In this document: piece by piece, positions 1 through 8,872 of the stretch
How the letters are laid out: every line of letters starts with the position of its first letter
Position numbering within the stretch: position 1 is the first letter of the stretch
Source: Lentzea waywayandensis
Lineage (GTDB): Bacteria > Actinomycetota > Actinomycetes > Mycobacteriales > Pseudonocardiaceae
Length of the DNA stretch: 64,000 nucleotides
Assembly (NCBI RefSeq): GCF_900115955.1
Contig: NZ_FOYL01000007.1
Location: forward strand, 248,001-312,000
Reading direction: 5' to 3'
Position numbers and translations under genes: made by a program
The notes under the pieces: generated by a model
Told to the model about the DNA's origin: nothing
The model's database searches: none
What the model saw: only the letters and a program-made list of their open reading frames with translations

Positions 1-1472
1 TGACAGCCCCGAAGCTGGCCCTCACCGAGGGTGATCTGAGCACCACCGCCGCGGACGCAGTCGTCGTGGGCACCCTGCAGGGTGCGGACGGTCTGGAGCT
101 CGCCCCCGGTGCCGAAGCTGTCGCCGCCGCGTTCGACGGCGCGCTGCTCGACGTGCTCGGCACCCTGCGCGCGTCCGGCAAGGCCGACGAGCTGGTGAAG
201 GTGCCGACGTTCGGCAAGATCGCCGCTCCGCTCGTGCTGGCCGTAGGCCTCGGCAAGACCGCCGGTGAAGAGCAGGTGCGCCGTGCGTCCGGTGTCGCCG
301 CCCGTGCGCTGGGCGGCAAGAAGCGCGCGATCAACACGCTCGCCGCGCTGCACGTCGGTGCGGCGGCCGAGGGCACGCTGCTCGGCGCCTACTCGTTCAC
401 CGAGTACAAGTCCGACAAGGGCGAGGGCCCGGTCGCGAAGGTCGACCTGCACGCCGCCGGTTCCAAGGAGAACAAGGCCGCGCTGAAGGCCGCCGTCGCG
501 ATCGCCGAGTCCGTCGCCATCGCGCGTGACTTCATCAACACGCCGCCGAACGACCTCTACCCCGCTTCGTTCGCCGCCCGCGCGGAGAAGCTCGCCACCG
601 CGGCCGGTCTCGACGTCGAGATCCTCGACGAGAAGGCGCTGAAGAAGCAGGGCTTCGGCGGCATCCTGGGTGTCGGTGTCGGTTCGACGCGCCAGCCGCG
701 CCTCGTGCGCATCTCGTACAAGGGCACGAAGGCCGTCAAGAAGGTCGCGCTCGTCGGCAAGGGCATCACGTTCGACACCGGCGGCATCTCCATCAAGCCG
801 GCCGCGGGCATGGACGAGATGACCTCGGACATGTCGGGTGCCGCCGCGATCGTCGCCACGATGGTGCTCGCCGCGAAGCTCAAGTACCCGCTGGAGATCA
901 TCGCGTCGATCCCGATGGCGGAGAACATGCCGTCCGGTGACGCCTACCGCCCCGGCGACGTGCTGACCATGTACGGCGGCAAGACCGTCGAGGTGCTCAA
1001 CACCGACGCCGAGGGCCGCCTGATCCTGTCCGACGCCATCGTGCGCGCGTGCGAGGACAACCCCGACTACCTGATCGAGACCGCGACGCTGACCGGCGCG
1101 CAGGTCGTCGCCCTCGGCAAGCGCACCTCGGGCGTCATGGGCTCCGACGAGTTCCGCGACCGCGTCGCCGCCATCGGCACCGCCGTCGGCGAGTCGGCGT
1201 GGGCGATGCCGCTGCCCGAGGAGCTGCGCGCGGACCTCGACTCGCGCCTGGCGGACCTCGCGAACGTCACCGGGCACCGCTGGGGCGGCATGCTCGCCGC
1301 CGGGCTGTTCCTGCGCGAGTTCGTGGCCGAGGGCGTGCAGTGGGCGCACATCGACATCGCCGGTCCGGCATTCCACACGGGTGGCCCTTACGGATACACC
1401 TCGAAGGGCGGCACCGGCGTTCCGGTGCGGACCATCGCGGCTGTTCTGGCGGACATCGCCGCTAACGGCTGA
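1..1472 (+). CDS. pepA: Leucyl aminopeptidase (M17), start codon cut by window edge
   Basis: Cytosolic di-metal aminopeptidase that removes N-terminal residues from peptides. The reading frame is open from base 3 and the first two bases (tg) fit an NTG start whose first base lies just outside the window, giving about 490 residues, the usual M17 length. The M17 signature NTDAEGRL is present near residue 334, preceded by the metal-site segment GKGITFDTGG and the MSGAAA helix. A GTG at 66 is also in frame but would remove a conserved part of the N-terminal domain. A strong hairpin terminator follows. In mycobacteria the homologue (pepB) sits just upstream of the E2 and lipB-lipA genes, as here. 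Confidence 0.95.
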   Translation, partial: TAPKLALTEGDLSTTAADAVVVGTLQGADGLELAPGAEAVAAAFDGALLDVLGTLRASGKADELVKVPTFGKIAAPLVLAVGLGKTAGEEQVRRASGVAARALGGKKRAINTLAALHVGAAAEGTLLGAYSFTEYKSDKGEGPVAKVDLHAAGSKENKAALKAAVAIAESVAIARDFINTPPNDLYPASFAARAEKLATAAGLDVEILDEKALKKQGFGGILGVGVGSTRQPRLVRISYKGTKAVKKVALVGKGITFDTGGISIKPAAGMDEMTSDMSGAAAIVATMVLAAKLKYPLEIIASIPMAENMPSGDAYRPGDVLTMYGGKTVEVLNTDAEGRLILSDAIVRACEDNPDYLIETATLTGAQVVALGKRTSGVMGSDEFRDRVAAIGTAVGESAWAMPLPEELRADLDSRLADLANVTGHRWGGMLAAGLFLREFVAEGVQWAHIDIAGPAFHTGGPYGYTSKGGTGVPVRTIAAVLADIAANG

Positions 1473-1490
1473 GCCATTCTTTCCGCACAA

Positions 1491-1520
1491 CGGGCGGAGC
1501 TCCTTCGGGGGCTCCGCCCG
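1491..1520 (+). terminator. Hairpin terminator after pepA
   Basis: CGGGCGGAGC pairs with GCTCCGCCCG around a TCCTTCGGGG loop, 18 bases after the pepA stop. No long T-run follows, as is usual in high-GC actinomycetes. Confidence 0.7.
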
Positions 1521-1531
1521 TTGCGTTGCAA

Positions 1532-1614
1532 CTGATATATCGGCTGCTTCAGCGTTGCTGACCAGCACCTTTGCAACAGGTCTTTTGACTTCGTCCGCAA
1601 ACGTCCCGTTGCAA
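1532..1614. repeat. Interspersed repeat, copy 1: CTGATATATCGG motif plus hairpin
   Basis: The 386-base gap 1473-1858 holds no gene that I can support. It contains CTGATATATCGG (1532-1543) and, 27 bases on, an imperfect hairpin (1571-1614) with TTGCAAC/GTTGCAA outer arms and an inner GACTTCGTCCGCAAA. The same 15-base inner string recurs at 53879-53893 and a fuller version at 58798-58815, in each case near the ATATATC motif. The remaining part, 1615-1858, shows only the run-up to the OsmC gene. Confidence 0.6.
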
Positions 1615-1858
1615 GGGGGGTCGGGCAAGGGCTTCGGCGGGCGGGCTGAAATGTGCGGCGCGGACTTTCGCGGTCACGGCTTGCCATTTCACGGAAAGAT
1701 GCCCCGCAGAGGACTTGCGGGCATTTTCTCGTGTTCGCGGAGGTGATCACGGTGCCGGCCGTCGGCGAGGCTCGTGCTCGCCGTGGAGCAGGCAGTCCGA
1801 GAGAGATGCCGGTCGCTCAGGGCTGTGCTCCAGGCCCCGGCGAGAGGAGTATTTCCAC

Positions 1859-2323
1859 ATGGGGACGCATCAGTACGAGGCCGACGTCGTCTGGACCGGG
1901 AACACCGGGAGCGGGACCTCCGGGTACAAGTCCTACGAGCGCGCGCACGAGGTCCGGGTCGAGGGCAAGGAGACGATCCTCGGGTCGTCCGATCCGTCGT
2001 TCCGGGGTGATCGCGGTCGCTACAACCCCGAGGAGTTGCTCGTCGCGTCGCTCTCGCAGTGCCACATGCTCTGGTACCTGCACCTCGCGTCGACCAACGG
2101 TGTCGTGGTGACCGGCTACCGCGACCACGCCACGGGCGTCATGGCCGAACACTCGGACGGGTCGGGGCGGTTCACCGAGGTGGTGCTCAACCCCGTCGTG
2201 ACCGTCGCCGATCCCGCCACCAAGGAGACGGCTCAGGCGTTGCACGAGAAAGCGCATTCGATGTGCTTCATCGCGGCGAGCGTCAATTTTCCGGTTCGGC
2301 ACGAGCCGACCGTGAGGATTTAG
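1859..2323 (+). CDS. OsmC-like peroxide/organic hydroperoxide protein
   Basis: 154-residue OsmC/Ohr-fold protein, a family of thiol-dependent hydroperoxide reductases. The sequence shows the typical N-terminal beta region (YEADVVWTGN), the PEELLVASLSQCHM helix carrying the first redox Cys, and a later SMCFIA segment carrying the second Cys. The ATG at 1859 is chosen because GAGAGGAG lies about 8 bases upstream; an upstream in-frame ATG (1715) would add a non-conserved Arg-rich extension. It is convergent with the next gene and their 3' ends overlap by 4 bases. The substrate cannot be told from sequence. Confidence 0.85.
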   Translation: MGTHQYEADVVWTGNTGSGTSGYKSYERAHEVRVEGKETILGSSDPSFRGDRGRYNPEELLVASLSQCHMLWYLHLASTNGVVVTGYRDHATGVMAEHSDGSGRFTEVVLNPVVTVADPATKETAQALHEKAHSMCFIAASVNFPVRHEPTVRI

Positions 2324-2646
2324 AGTTCGCCGGAAGCCTTTTTTCGCGCGGTGTAGTCGCGCATGCGCTTCGGGTAACCCACGATGCCCGCGTCGTAGAT
2401 CGGCATGCCGAGTTTGCGTGCGAACGACCGCGCGGCGTCCGGCGACGCGACTCGGCGGCGGGTCCACTCGCCGTCGTGAGCGACCAGGACCACAGTGGTC
2501 TCGGTCACCGTGGTCCTCGGCTCCACATAGGCCTCGACGCCGTGGCGGCTCTTCGTCCACTGCTCGAGGTGGCTCGTGTCCTGGTTGGAAGCGGTCCGCA
2601 GCACACCTGCGCGCGGCTTCCTGCGAAAACGATCGAACAGCCCCAT
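2320..2646 (-). CDS. Small conserved actinobacterial protein, unknown function
   Basis: 108 residues, beginning MGLFDRFRRK, rich in charged residues, with no signal peptide or membrane segment. A region around residues 28-60 (EQWTKSRHGVEAYVEP) is followed by a likely beta hairpin (TTVVLVAHDGEW) and a C-terminal Tyr/Arg-rich stretch. The ATG at 2646 has GGAGGTGC in front; longer starts add a low-complexity extension. I do not recognise a function. It lies between the OsmC gene and lpd, pointing away from lpd. Confidence 0.6.
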   Translation of the reverse strand: MGLFDRFRRKPRAGVLRTASNQDTSHLEQWTKSRHGVEAYVEPRTTVTETTVVLVAHDGEWTRRRVASPDAARSFARKLGMPIYDAGIVGYPKRMRDYTARKKASGEL

Positions 2647-2826
2647 TCGAGCACCTCCTGCGCTTCCCTCCACCATGGTGCCAGGTAAGGGTGTTATGAG
2701 TAGGTGAATGATCAGAGCCGGGCGTGGTGTCCTATGCCGGATCACCGCGCTCCGGCAACTAGTGACAAGATGGCCGCGTACCTCGCGCGCACCCGCGCGT
2801 AGTAAGTAATCCCGAGGAGATCCGAA

Positions 2827-4215
2827 GTGACTTCGCCGGAACTGGAGTCGGCCACCAACGCCGATCTCGTCATCCTCGGCGGTGGTTCAGGTGGCTACGC
2901 CTGCGCGTTCCGCGCGGCCGAGCTCGGCCTGTCCGTCGTCCTGGTCGAGAAGGACAAGCTGGGTGGCACCTGCCTGCATCGCGGTTGCATCCCGACCAAG
3001 GCGCTGCTGCACGCGGCCGAGGTCGCGGACAACGCCCGCGAAGGCGACCAGTTCGGTGTGAAGAGCTCGCTCGAGGGCATCGACATCAACGGCGTCAACT
3101 CGTACAAGGACGGCGTGATCTCGCGGCTCTACAAGGGCCTGCAGGGTCTCGCGAAGGCCAACAAGGTCACCCTCGTCGAGGGCGCGGGCACGTTCGTCGG
3201 CCCGAACACCGTCGAGGTGAACGGCCGGCGCTACGTCGGCAAGAACGTGGTCCTCGCGACCGGTTCGTACGCCCGCAGCCTGCCCGGTCTGGAGATCGGC
3301 GGCCGGGTCATCACCAGCGACCAGGCGCTCAACCTGGACTTCATCCCGGAGAAGGTCGTCGTCCTGGGTGGCGGCGTCATCGGCGTGGAGTTCGCGAGCG
3401 TGTGGCGTTCGTTCGGCGCCGACGTGACCATCGTCGAGGCCCTGCCCCGCCTGGTCCCGGCCGAGGACGAGTACGCGTCCAAGCAGCTGGAACGCGCGTT
3501 CCGCAAGCGCGGCATCAAGTTCAAGACCGGTGTGAAGTTCACCGGCGCCACCCAGTCCGACTCGGGTGTGTCGATCACGCTGGAGAACGGCGACGTCCTC
3601 GACGCCGACCTGCTGCTCGTCGCGGTCGGCCGCGGCCCGAACAGCGCGGGTCACGGCTACGAGGAGGCCGGGATCACGATCGACCGCGGCTTCGTCATCA
3701 CCGACGAGCGCCTGCGCACGAACCTGCCGAACGTCTACGCCGTCGGCGACATCGTTCCCGGCCTTCAGCTCGCGCACCGCGGTTTCCAGCAGGGCATCTT
3801 CGTGGCCGAGGAGATCGCCGGCCAGAACCCGAAGGTGATCGACGAGGCGGGCATCCCGCGCGTCACCTACTGCAAGCCCGAGGTCGCCTCCGTCGGCCTC
3901 ACCGAGGCCGCGGCCAAGGAGAAGTACGGCTCGGCCGAGGTCTTCATCTACGACCTCGCGGGCAACGGCAAGAGCCAGATCCTCAAGACCGCTGGTGGCG
4001 TGAAGCTCGTCAAGGCTCCCGACGGCCCGGTCGTCGGCGTCACCATGGTCGGCGAACGCGTCGGCGAGCTCATCGGTGAAGCACAGCTGATCTACAGCTG
4101 GGAGGCTTACCCGGAGGACGTGGCTCCCCTGATCCACGCCCACCCGACCCAGACTGAAGCCCTCGGCGAGGCGTTCCTCGCCCTGGCCGGCAAGCCGCTG
4201 CACGTGCACGGCTGA
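2827..4215 (+). CDS. lpd: Dihydrolipoamide dehydrogenase (E3)
   Basis: 462-residue class I flavoprotein disulfide reductase that reoxidises the dihydrolipoyl groups of 2-oxoacid dehydrogenase complexes, passing electrons to NAD+. The N-terminal FAD motif GGGSGGYA, the redox disulfide in GGTCLHRGCIPTK, the second dinucleotide motif GGGVIGVEFASV and the C-terminal HAHPTQTEAL segment with the catalytic His are all present. The start is GTG with GAGGAGA about 8 bases upstream. It lies 51 bases upstream of the E2 gene, on which it acts, suggesting one operon. Length and motifs are normal. Confidence 0.95.
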   Translation: MTSPELESATNADLVILGGGSGGYACAFRAAELGLSVVLVEKDKLGGTCLHRGCIPTKALLHAAEVADNAREGDQFGVKSSLEGIDINGVNSYKDGVISRLYKGLQGLAKANKVTLVEGAGTFVGPNTVEVNGRRYVGKNVVLATGSYARSLPGLEIGGRVITSDQALNLDFIPEKVVVLGGGVIGVEFASVWRSFGADVTIVEALPRLVPAEDEYASKQLERAFRKRGIKFKTGVKFTGATQSDSGVSITLENGDVLDADLLLVAVGRGPNSAGHGYEEAGITIDRGFVITDERLRTNLPNVYAVGDIVPGLQLAHRGFQQGIFVAEEIAGQNPKVIDEAGIPRVTYCKPEVASVGLTEAAAKEKYGSAEVFIYDLAGNGKSQILKTAGGVKLVKAPDGPVVGVTMVGERVGELIGEAQLIYSWEAYPEDVAPLIHAHPTQTEALGEAFLALAGKPLHVHG

Positions 4216-4266
4216 CCGTTCCCCACACAAAGTCAGCCACACGAGAGCACGAGGAGTCAGCGAACA

Positions 4267-5994
4267 ATGGCCTTCTCCGTCCAGATGCCCGCACTCGGTG
4301 AGAGCGTCACCGAGGGCACGGTCACCCGGTGGTTGAAGCAGGAAGGCGACCGGGTGGAGGTGGACGAGCCGTTGCTCGAGGTGTCCACCGACAAGGTCGA
4401 CACCGAGATCCCGTCCCCGGCGGCCGGCGTCCTGCAGAAGATCGTCGCGCAGGAGGACGACACCGTCGAGGTCGGTGGCGAGCTCGCGGTCATCGGTGAC
4501 GGCGACGCCGCCCCCGCCGCCGCGCCCGCCCCCGCCGCGCCTGCGCAGGAGGCTCCGGCCCCCGCGCAGGAAGAGGCTCCTGCCGCTCCCGCCCCGGCAC
4601 AGGAAGAGGCCCCGGCCGCCCCCGCACCGGCACAGTCCGGCGGTCCGGCCGAGGGCACCGACGTCACGATGCCCGCGCTCGGCGAGTCCGTCACCGAGGG
4701 CACCGTCACCCGCTGGCTGAAGCAGGTCGGCGACAGCGTCGAGGTCGACGAGCCGCTGCTCGAGGTCTCGACCGACAAGGTCGACACCGAGATCCCGTCG
4801 CCGGTCGCGGGCACGCTGCTCGAGATCAGCGCTGGTGAGGACGAGACCGTCGAGGTCGGCGGCAAGCTCGCCGTCATCGGTTCGGGCAGCCCGGCTCCGG
4901 CCGCCGCTCCCGCCCCGGCTGCGCCAGCCCCCGCGCCCGCCGCCGCTCCGGCTCCGGCCCCGCAGGCCGCTCCGGCGCCTGCCCCGGCTCCGGCTGCTCC
5001 GGCTCCGCAGGCCGCTCCCGCCGCCGCGCCCTCTGGCGACGACGCGAACGACACGCCTTACGTCACTCCGCTCGTGCGCAAGCTCGCGTCGGAGAACGGC
5101 ATCGACCTGGGCTCCCTCAAGGGCACCGGCGTCGGTGGCCGCATCCGCAAGCAGGACGTGCTCGCCGCCGTCGAGGCCAAGAAGGCCCCGGCTCCGGCTC
5201 CCGCCGCCGCTGCTCCGGCCGCCGCCCCGGCCACTCGCACCGCCGCCCCGGCCGCGGTCGACAACTCGGGCAAGCGCGGCACCGTGCAGAAGCTCCCGCG
5301 GCTGCGTCAGATCGTCGCGCAGCGCACGCGTGAGTCGCTGCAGATGTCGGCCCAGCTCACCCAGGTGTTCGAGGTCGACGTGACCAAGATCGCCCGGCTG
5401 CGCAACCAGGCCAAGAAGGCGTTCGAGGCTCGTGAGGGTGCGAAGCTCACGTTCCTGCCGTTCTTCGCCAAGGCCGCCATCGAGGCCCTCAAGGCCCACC
5501 CGGTGCTCAACGCGTCGATCGACGAGGAGCGCAAGGAGGTCACCTACCACGGTGCCGAGCACCTCGGTCTGGCGATCGACACGGAGCGCGGCCTGCTCAA
5601 CGCCGTGATCCACAACGCCGGTGACCTGAACCTGTCGGGCATCGCCCACAAGATCGGTGACCTGGCGTCGCGCGCCCGCTCGAACAAGCTCACGCCCGAC
5701 GAGCTCGCCGGCGGCACGTTCTCGCTGACCAACCTCGGCAGCAACGGCGCGCTCTTCGACACCCCGATCATCCAGCAGCCGCAGGTCGGCATCCTGGGCG
5801 TCGGCGTGGTGAAGAAGCGCGCGGTCGTCATCACCGACGAGGACGGCGGCGACACCATCGCGATCCGCTCGATGATGTACCTCGCGCTCACCTACGACCA
5901 CCGCCTGGTCGACGGTGCCGACGCGGGCCGCTTCCTCACGACGGTCAAGAACCGTCTCGAGGAAGGCGCGTTCGAGGCCGACCTCGGTCTCTGA
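4267..5994 (+). CDS. sucB: Dihydrolipoamide acyltransferase (E2) with two lipoyl domains
   Basis: 575 residues. Two near-identical lipoyl domains (about 3-78 and 133-208), each with the lipoyl-Lys motif EVSTDKVDTEIPSP, are joined by long Ala/Pro linkers. They are followed by a peripheral-subunit-binding domain (about 262-298, YVTPLVRKLA) and a catalytic domain (340-575) ending with YDHRLVDGADAGRFL, which carries the active-site His. Often annotated sucB; in Mycobacterium tuberculosis the gene at the same position (dlaT) serves pyruvate dehydrogenase, so the substrate is uncertain. It depends on lipoylation, which fits lipB downstream. Confidence 0.93.
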   Translation: MAFSVQMPALGESVTEGTVTRWLKQEGDRVEVDEPLLEVSTDKVDTEIPSPAAGVLQKIVAQEDDTVEVGGELAVIGDGDAAPAAAPAPAAPAQEAPAPAQEEAPAAPAPAQEEAPAAPAPAQSGGPAEGTDVTMPALGESVTEGTVTRWLKQVGDSVEVDEPLLEVSTDKVDTEIPSPVAGTLLEISAGEDETVEVGGKLAVIGSGSPAPAAAPAPAAPAPAPAAAPAPAPQAAPAPAPAPAAPAPQAAPAAAPSGDDANDTPYVTPLVRKLASENGIDLGSLKGTGVGGRIRKQDVLAAVEAKKAPAPAPAAAAPAAAPATRTAAPAAVDNSGKRGTVQKLPRLRQIVAQRTRESLQMSAQLTQVFEVDVTKIARLRNQAKKAFEAREGAKLTFLPFFAKAAIEALKAHPVLNASIDEERKEVTYHGAEHLGLAIDTERGLLNAVIHNAGDLNLSGIAHKIGDLASRARSNKLTPDELAGGTFSLTNLGSNGALFDTPIIQQPQVGILGVGVVKKRAVVITDEDGGDTIAIRSMMYLALTYDHRLVDGADAGRFLTTVKNRLEEGAFEADLGL

Positions 5995-6002
5995 CCAGAG
6001 CT

Positions 6003-6024
6003 GATATCCGATGTATTGGATATC
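6003..6024. repeat. GATATCC/GGATATC inverted repeat after E2 gene
   Basis: GATATCC (6003-6009) and GGATATC (6018-6024) flank an 8-base AT-rich loop immediately after the E2 stop. It resembles the AT-rich GATATC/ATATATC motifs found at 1.5, 8.8, 53.8 and 58.8 kb. It may act as a terminator or be a remnant of the same repeat family. Confidence 0.45.
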
Positions 6025-6143
6025 GACTGAATAGTGTGACCTGAAGGCCACTCCGGTTTGCCGGGGTGGCCTTCGGCACATCCTGGGTCCGGTATGCGAA
6101 GTACGGCTGTGCACGTGACGCGTCAGTGGGGAACGATCTAGGT

Positions 6144-7034
6144 ATGCGCGTTGTCATCGCGGGATCGTCGGGATTGATCGGCACGAGCCTGGTGGCGTCC
6201 ATGCGCGCCGCCGGCCACGAGGTGCTGCGGCTGGTGCGCCGCAAAGCCGCCGCGCCCGACGAACGCGGGTGGGACCCGTACGCCGGGCGCATCGACGACG
6301 GGACGTTCGACGGCGTCGACGCCGTCATCAACCTGTGCGGCGCGGGCATCGGCGACAAGCGCTGGGACGACGCGCGCAAGCAGGTCCTGCACGACAGCCG
6401 GGTCGTTCCGGCCGAGGTGCTGTCGGCGGCGGTCGTCGAGCACGGCGTGCCCACGCTGGTGAGCTCGTCGGGCGCCCACTTCTACGGCGACACCGGGTCG
6501 CGCCTCGCGGACGAGGACGCGCCGGGCGGCCACACCTACATGTCGCGGCTGACCCAGGACTGGGAAGCGGCGACGTCCGTGGCGCAGGAAGGCGGTGTGC
6601 GTGTCGTACTAATGCGCACCGCTGTCGTCATCTCTCCGTCCGGCGGCGTGTTCGGGCGGTTGAGGCCGGTCTTCCAGTTCTTCCTGGGCGGCAGGCTCGG
6701 GTCCGGGGAGCAGTTCTTCCCGTGGGTGTCGCTGGACGACGTCGTGTCGGCCTACCGGTTCGTCGTCGAGCACGACGACATCCGCGGGCCGGTCAACGTC
6801 GCCGGTCCGACGCCGGTCACGAACGCCGAGTTCACCAAGGCGGTCGGCACCGCGCTGCACCGGCCGACGCCGTGGACCGTTCCGGCGTTCGCGCTCAAGA
6901 CGTTGCTCGGCGCCGAGATGGCCGAGGAACTGCTGCTCAGCGGTCCGGGCCTGACGCCGAAGGTGCTGGAGAGCCGCGGCTTCCACTTCCTTCACCCGGC
7001 ACTGCCGGCAGCGCTGAACGCGGCGGTCGCGTGA
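6144..7034 (+). CDS. TIGR01777-type NAD(P)-binding epimerase/SDR
   Basis: 296-residue extended-SDR-like protein with the Rossmann motif GSSGLIGTSL at the N-terminus, an NLCGAGIGDKRW segment and the C-terminal DUF1731-like end (LLLSGPGLTPKVLESRGF), which define the TIGR01777 epimerase family. The enzymatic substrate of the family is unknown. The equivalent gene (Rv2216) lies between the E2 gene and lipB in mycobacteria. The ATG at 6144 gives the conserved start MRVVIAGSSG. The stop overlaps the start of the next gene (GTGA), so the two are probably translated together. Confidence 0.88.
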   Translation: MRVVIAGSSGLIGTSLVASMRAAGHEVLRLVRRKAAAPDERGWDPYAGRIDDGTFDGVDAVINLCGAGIGDKRWDDARKQVLHDSRVVPAEVLSAAVVEHGVPTLVSSSGAHFYGDTGSRLADEDAPGGHTYMSRLTQDWEAATSVAQEGGVRVVLMRTAVVISPSGGVFGRLRPVFQFFLGGRLGSGEQFFPWVSLDDVVSAYRFVVEHDDIRGPVNVAGPTPVTNAEFTKAVGTALHRPTPWTVPAFALKTLLGAEMAEELLLSGPGLTPKVLESRGFHFLHPALPAALNAAVA

Positions 7035-7621
7035 CCCGAGTCGTCGCGGCCCTTCTGCTGATCTCGTGGATCCTCCTGGGACTCCCCGAGATGACCGGGC
7101 TCGACGTGTGGGTGCACAACGGGCTTCCGCGACCGGAGTGGTTGCAGGACACGGCGTTCCTGGTGGGTCTGGTGCTCGGGCCGACGATCGGATGGGCGTT
7201 CGCGGCTGTGTTGTTCGTGCTCGCCTGGCGGCGGCGCGATCCGCGGCTGTGGAAGGCGTTGGCACTGCACGCGCTGTGCTGCGCGACCCTGCTGACGAGG
7301 TTCCTGTTCGACCGCGTCCGGCCCATCGAGTACCACCTGCCCAGCTATCCGAGCGGGCACACGGTGGCGATCGCGTCCACGGCGTTCACGCTGGTCGTGC
7401 TGCTGCGCGGGACCACGTGGAAGGTGACGCTGTGGGCGGTGCTCGCGGTGCTGGTGGGCGGCTTCGCCAGGGTCGTGCTGGAGATGCACTGGGTCACCGA
7501 CGTCATCGGCGCCGTGCTGGGTGTGACGGGCGTTGGACTCGTGGCAGCACTCGCTCTGGGGTTGGTAACGTCGGGTCGTGAACTCGTGCCGCACCTCGTC
7601 AGACCCCGTCGTCATCCGTGA
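7031..7621 (+). CDS. PAP2-family membrane phosphatase
   Basis: 196-residue membrane protein with about five or six hydrophobic segments. The three phosphatase motifs are visible: the Arg-Pro element of FDRVRPIEY, PSYPSGHT with its acid-base His, and FARVVLEMHWVTD with the nucleophilic His. Such proteins hydrolyse lipid phosphates or pyrophosphates at the membrane. The GTG start at 7031 overlaps the upstream stop, and its 3' end overlaps the lipB start by 44 bases. I infer it belongs to the housekeeping operon, although it is not part of the mycobacterial block. Confidence 0.85.
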   Translation: MTRVVAALLLISWILLGLPEMTGLDVWVHNGLPRPEWLQDTAFLVGLVLGPTIGWAFAAVLFVLAWRRRDPRLWKALALHALCCATLLTRFLFDRVRPIEYHLPSYPSGHTVAIASTAFTLVVLLRGTTWKVTLWAVLAVLVGGFARVVLEMHWVTDVIGAVLGVTGVGLVAALALGLVTSGRELVPHLVRPRRHP

Positions 7622-8306
7622 GCTGGGGCTCATCGACTACATGGCGGCGTGGGACCTTCAGAAGGAGATCGCGGAGGCACGCGCGGGCGGCACCGGCCCG
7701 GACACCCTTCTGCTGCTCGAACACCCGCCCGTCTACACCTGCGGCCGGCGCACCCTCGACGAGGAACGCCCGCGCGGCGGCAGCACCCCGGTCATCGACG
7801 TCGACCGCGGCGGCAAGATCACCTGGCACGGGCCCGGCCAGCTGGTCGGCTACCCGATCCTCAAGCTGATCGAGCCGATGGACGTCGTGGAGTACGTGCG
7901 GCGCATCGAGCAGGGCCTGATCGACGTGTGCGATCAGCTCGGCGTGCACACCGGCCGGATCGAGGGCCGCAGCGGCGTGTGGCTGCCCGCCGACGACCGG
8001 GGTCCGGAGCGCAAGGTCGCCGCCATCGGCATCCGCGTGCAGCGCGGGGTGACCATGCACGGCTTCGAGATCAACTGCAACGCGAGCCTCGACGCGTTCG
8101 GCGACATCATCCCGTGCGGCATCAAGGACGCGGGCGTCGCTTCTCTCTCGCACGAACTGGGCCGCGACGTCACCGTCGCCGAGGTGCTGCCGCTCGCCCG
8201 TGACGCTGTGCTGGCGGCGCTCGACGGAACGCTCCCCCTGACGGACCGCACTTTGACCCGCACTGGCCCCGTCGCTCCGGGTATCACCTTCGCTAGCATT
8301 CCGTAG
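7578..8306 (+). CDS. lipB: Octanoyl-[ACP]:protein octanoyltransferase
   Basis: 242-residue LipB, which moves octanoyl from ACP onto the lipoyl-domain Lys of E2 subunits; LipA then inserts sulfur. Motifs seen: LLLEHPPVYTCGRR, the RGGKITWHGPGQLVGYPI substrate loop, AIGIRV with the catalytic Lys region just before it (ERKVAAIG), and the FEINCNASLDAFGDIIPCGI segment with the active-site Cys. Its usual partner lipA is not next to it but 49.4 kb away at 57712. The GTG start at 7578 is inside the PAP2 gene. Confidence 0.95.
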   Translation: MNSCRTSSDPVVIRELGLIDYMAAWDLQKEIAEARAGGTGPDTLLLLEHPPVYTCGRRTLDEERPRGGSTPVIDVDRGGKITWHGPGQLVGYPILKLIEPMDVVEYVRRIEQGLIDVCDQLGVHTGRIEGRSGVWLPADDRGPERKVAAIGIRVQRGVTMHGFEINCNASLDAFGDIIPCGIKDAGVASLSHELGRDVTVAEVLPLARDAVLAALDGTLPLTDRTLTRTGPVAPGITFASIP

Positions 8307-8348
8307 CCCCGCGGCGGGGAGTCGCGGGCTTTCGGAGGAGGGTGCGTC

Positions 8349-8855
8349 GTGAGGTTGTCCCGACGCCAGTTGTTCACGGCTGCCGGATTGACGGCGCTGG
8401 CAGGTGGAATCAGTTCGAACGGGCCGGTGGCGGCGGCAGTGGAGATCGCTGGGCCCGTTCGGACGTGGAGTGGTGAGATCCAGCTCGGCGACTGGGAGCA
8501 GTACTACCTCGGGCTTGATGGTGGGGCGCACCAGAAGGCGCTCAGCGCGTTGAACATCTCCTGTCGCGACGGCGTGCGCGCCGACGAGCAGTACCTGATG
8601 GTTCCGGTCGAGTCCGTCCGGCGGGCGGCGCTGGAGTTCGGTGACCACGCAGCCGCCGATGTGTTGCGCGACCGATTCGCCCTCGACTCGCCTTCGATGC
8701 TCGGACGTGGGCTCAAGCTGGTGCTCGGGCAGGACGGGCTGGAGAAGCGCTACCTCGACGAACCCGCGTTGCAGCTGCGATATATCGGATATCGGCGGCG
8801 GTTCGCGAACCACGTCATGCCCATGCCGTCGGCAGTGCGCAAAGCGCTCGCCTGA
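8349..8855 (+). CDS. Putative Tat-exported protein, unknown function
   Basis: 168 residues. The N-terminus MRLSRRQLFTAAGLTALAGG followed by an Ala-rich end looks like a twin-arginine signal peptide (SRRQLF). The mature part has no domain I recognise; it is mixed polar/hydrophobic with one Cys (ISCRDG) and several Tyr. The start is GTG with GGAGGAGG about 6 bases upstream, a strong site. Its last codons run through GATATATCGGATATC, a motif of the local AT-rich repeat family, so part of the C-terminus may be encoded by the repeat. It is the first gene after lipB. Confidence 0.6.
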   Translation: MRLSRRQLFTAAGLTALAGGISSNGPVAAAVEIAGPVRTWSGEIQLGDWEQYYLGLDGGAHQKALSALNISCRDGVRADEQYLMVPVESVRRAALEFGDHAAADVLRDRFALDSPSMLGRGLKLVLGQDGLEKRYLDEPALQLRYIGYRRRFANHVMPMPSAVRKALA

Positions 8856-8872
8856 TATCCGATATCCAGTAC

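Noticed and set aside
2887..6114. 1075-residue open frame on the minus strand over lpd and the E2 gene
   Set aside because: Arg/Asp/Gly-rich shadow of two well-conserved plus-strand genes; no family features and no ribosome site.
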